Assembly (NCBI RefSeq): GCF_000195295.1
Contig: NC_015388.1
Span: 3,218,537 to 3,282,536, forward strand
Direction: 5' to 3'
From: Desulfobacca acetoxidans DSM 11109
Lineage (GTDB): Bacteria; Desulfobacterota; Desulfobaccia; Desulfobaccales; Desulfobaccaceae
Length of the DNA: 64,000 nucleotides
Shown: in pieces, positions 62,488 through 64,000 of the stretch
Layout of the letters: every line of letters begins with the position of its first letter
Numbering within the stretch: the stretch's first letter is position 1
Translations under genes and position numbers: made by a program
The notes under the pieces: generated by a model
The model's input: only the letters and a program-made list of their open reading frames with translations
Databases searched by the model: none
What the model was told of the DNA's origin: nothing

Positions 62488-62712
62488 ATGCATCTTAGAG
62501 AGATTATCAGCACGCTCATGCTCAGTGACTTTTACTTCAGCCTCCCCTTGGTGGAGCGCAAGCAGGTAGTCTTGCGGCTCTGGTCCCAGTATGGGGGCGA
62601 GTTCGGTCCACCAGTGCGCTGGTCTGGTCAGAATGAAAGTTTACCGAGCTTTGGCCATCTCAGCCCTCCCGAAAAGGCCGGGTATGAACCGTTGCCGCCT
62701 GCCGGTTTCTGA
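62488..62712 (+). CDS. Possible small hypothetical protein
   Basis: 74 residues; the first 35 (MHLREIISTLMLSDFYFSLP and LVERKQVVLRL) look like an amphipathic helical protein, the rest looks random, so the real stop may have been lost by a frameshift. GAGGAT lies 7 nt before the ATG. Not recognised. Confidence 0.35.
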   Translation: MHLREIISTLMLSDFYFSLPLVERKQVVLRLWSQYGGEFGPPVRWSGQNESLPSFGHLSPPEKAGYEPLPPAGF

Positions 62713-63558
62713 GCGGGAGGGTTGGGTGCCAAACATGCAGGATTATCGGCAAGGCGCCCAGACGCCTCCGTTTGTCGACTTGTGGTCGAAAAGCAATCGT
62801 TTCCTGGTGTGTTAAAAATGCCCCACTATTTTGGTAAAAATACCATTTTTAGCCTGACCATCCCTCCTGAAAGCCTGGATTGATAATCCCTTGTCCCACC
62901 TGCTCTCCCGGAAAAAATTTTTTTAAAGAATTTTCTTTTTAATTATTAGTATTCTAGCTTTTTTTCATAAGATAATTTTTCCCTCGTTGCGAAAATAGCC
63001 GAAAATAAGAGATTAGGTCTGGTCCAAAAAATTTTCCGTCAGGATCTACTATCCGGTTTACCTGCCGTAACCATTACACAATTTTCCTAAACGTGTTTTT
63101 AACTAGTTACTTATGTTCTTTTTATCTCTAATCTTTCTGCCTTGCTCAAGCCGGATCTGCCAAACTGCCCCTGAGTCCTCACTAACTCTAAATCCGGCCT
63201 CAGCGTCTTTGACTGATTATTAAAATAATCATATAAAGGAACCCATCTTGATCGGGGTAGTTCTCTCTGCTCCATTACTAATCATCATCTACCATTGTGC
63301 GCCCATTGATCGTCACACAGCCGATTTGCCGATAGGAGGATTTTTCAGAAGGCACTGACAGATAAATAATTTACAGAAAAATATATTAAAATAATATACA
63401 CGGTCTTTCTCTCTACCTATAATATCGCTTGTTATATGAGCCCCTTGTGAAAAGGTTTCTATCATCCTTGATCCCGCAAAGCTTTTTGACAGGGTGAAAA
63501 AAATAGATTCTACGGTTCTCTCAGGATGGTCAGGGTTGAGAAGGCGATTTTTGCAAGA
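62713..63558. other. AT-rich stretch without a recognisable gene
   Basis: No frame of useful length, no tRNA-like cloverleaf. It contains AAAAATG ... CATTTTT inverted sequences near 62815-62850 and a perfect palindrome TGATTATT-AA-AATAATCA at 63214-63231. Confidence 0.5.
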
Positions 63559-63567
63559 CCCTCATAT

Positions 63568-63903
63568 AAATTGTCATGTTCTGGTGATCACAACGAAATA
63601 TGAAAAAAGAACCGTGGCGGCGGCTCGCAATAATGCTTTTTCTGCTCACTGCCCACTGCCCACTGTTTTCATATAAGTGCACATGTTCTCAAGAACACAA
63701 CGAAGCATAAAAACAGAATCGTGGCGGCTGCTCACAATAATGTTTTTGCGGCTCACGGCTCACGGCTCACTGTTTTTATACAAGTGCACATGTTCTGCCG
63801 AACACAACGAAGCATAAAAACAGAATCGTGGCGGCTGCTCACAATAATGTTTTTGCTGCTCACGGCTCACGGCTCACGGCTCACTGCTCACTGTTTTTAT
63901 ATA
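63568..63903 (+). repeat. Tandem array of the heptamer-containing dispersed repeat (three units)
   Basis: Unit boundaries by AGTGCACATGTTCT: a diverged unit to 63675, then 63676-63782 (107 nt) and 63783-63903 (121 nt). Each contains AACACAACGAAGCATAAAAA, CGTGGCGGC, ACAATAATG, a run of GGCTCAC heptamers and GTTTTTATA. The 14-nt length difference equals two heptamers (three versus five GCTCAC). The 121-nt unit matches the insertion at 7770-7890. Confidence 0.85.
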
Positions 63904-64000
63904 AGTTATCAAGCCACTCATCATACAAACAAACCAGAGATTCAATCTTACTTGTAAAGCTTAGCATCTCTCACGGGCTAAGGCGTTTTCCGGTAACTAA

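Noticed and set aside
63568..63903. CRISPR array
   Set aside because: Units are 107-121 bp and nearly identical throughout, with no unique spacers; the small repeats are 7-mers in direct tandem.

Overview
The window looks like chromosome of a free-living Gram-negative bacterium, most likely a deltaproteobacterial (Desulfobacterota/Syntrophia-type) anaerobe. I infer this from the gene mix (RseP, FIST/PAS hybrid kinase, IPLPG..WLLGSGLL..LGLRR sorting tails, DUF72, short EF-Ts), moderately high GC with AT-rich spacers, and frequent TTG/GTG starts. No tRNA, rRNA, CRISPR array or intact insertion sequence was recognised.

Layout. (1) 1-3992 (+): end of cdsA, then dxr, rseP, a cupin and ruvX. (2) 4255-9297: a small exported protein, an exported histidine phosphatase, a decayed dicarboxylate symporter/solute-binding fusion broken by a frameshift and by a precise 121-bp repeat insertion, and a DUF72 gene. 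(3) 9672-20188 (+): leuD, leuB, asd, rsmD, coaD, an M15 peptidase with a possibly leaderless message, a helicase fused to its exonuclease partner (MrfA+MrfB type), and uvrC, whose tail overlaps uppS antisense. (4) 23908-20052 (-): rpsB-tsf-pyrH-frr-uppS, the partner half of the classical cluster whose other half (cdsA-dxr-rseP) starts the window. (5) 43767-25885 (-): a FIST/PAS hybrid histidine kinase, then a ten-gene run: TPR protein, membrane Ser/Thr kinase with a BON-like tail, VWA-FHA membrane protein, FHA protein, PP2C phosphatase, MotA/ExbB-like channel subunit, two single-helix coiled-coil proteins, an exported TPR protein and an 1,090-residue exported protein with an internal duplication and an Rhs-like C-terminus. 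This is the best candidate for an undescribed system: a phospho-signalling module wired to an ion-driven envelope machine. (6) 44855-48564 (+): a Rad50/Mre11-like nuclease in which the Rad50 ATPase is split over separate genes around the nuclease gene. (7) 48.6-55.5 kb: an accessory zone of toxin-antitoxin modules (two HicA toxins both broken, with intact HicB partners; an apparently intact HigBA inside a broken pentapeptide-repeat gene), an orphan DNA methyltransferase, two sorting-tail exoproteins and many short dispersed repeats. (8) 55835-57813 (-): a ChlI/ChlD-type chelatase ATPase in two overlapping frames joined by an A9 run, fitting -1 programmed frameshifting. (9) 57995-62712: ion channel, radA, NamZ-like protein, GNAT acetyltransferase. 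(10) 62713-64000: AT-rich DNA without genes, ending in a tandem array of the same repeat that broke the transporter.

All gene calls rest on reading translated sequence for motifs; no database search was possible.
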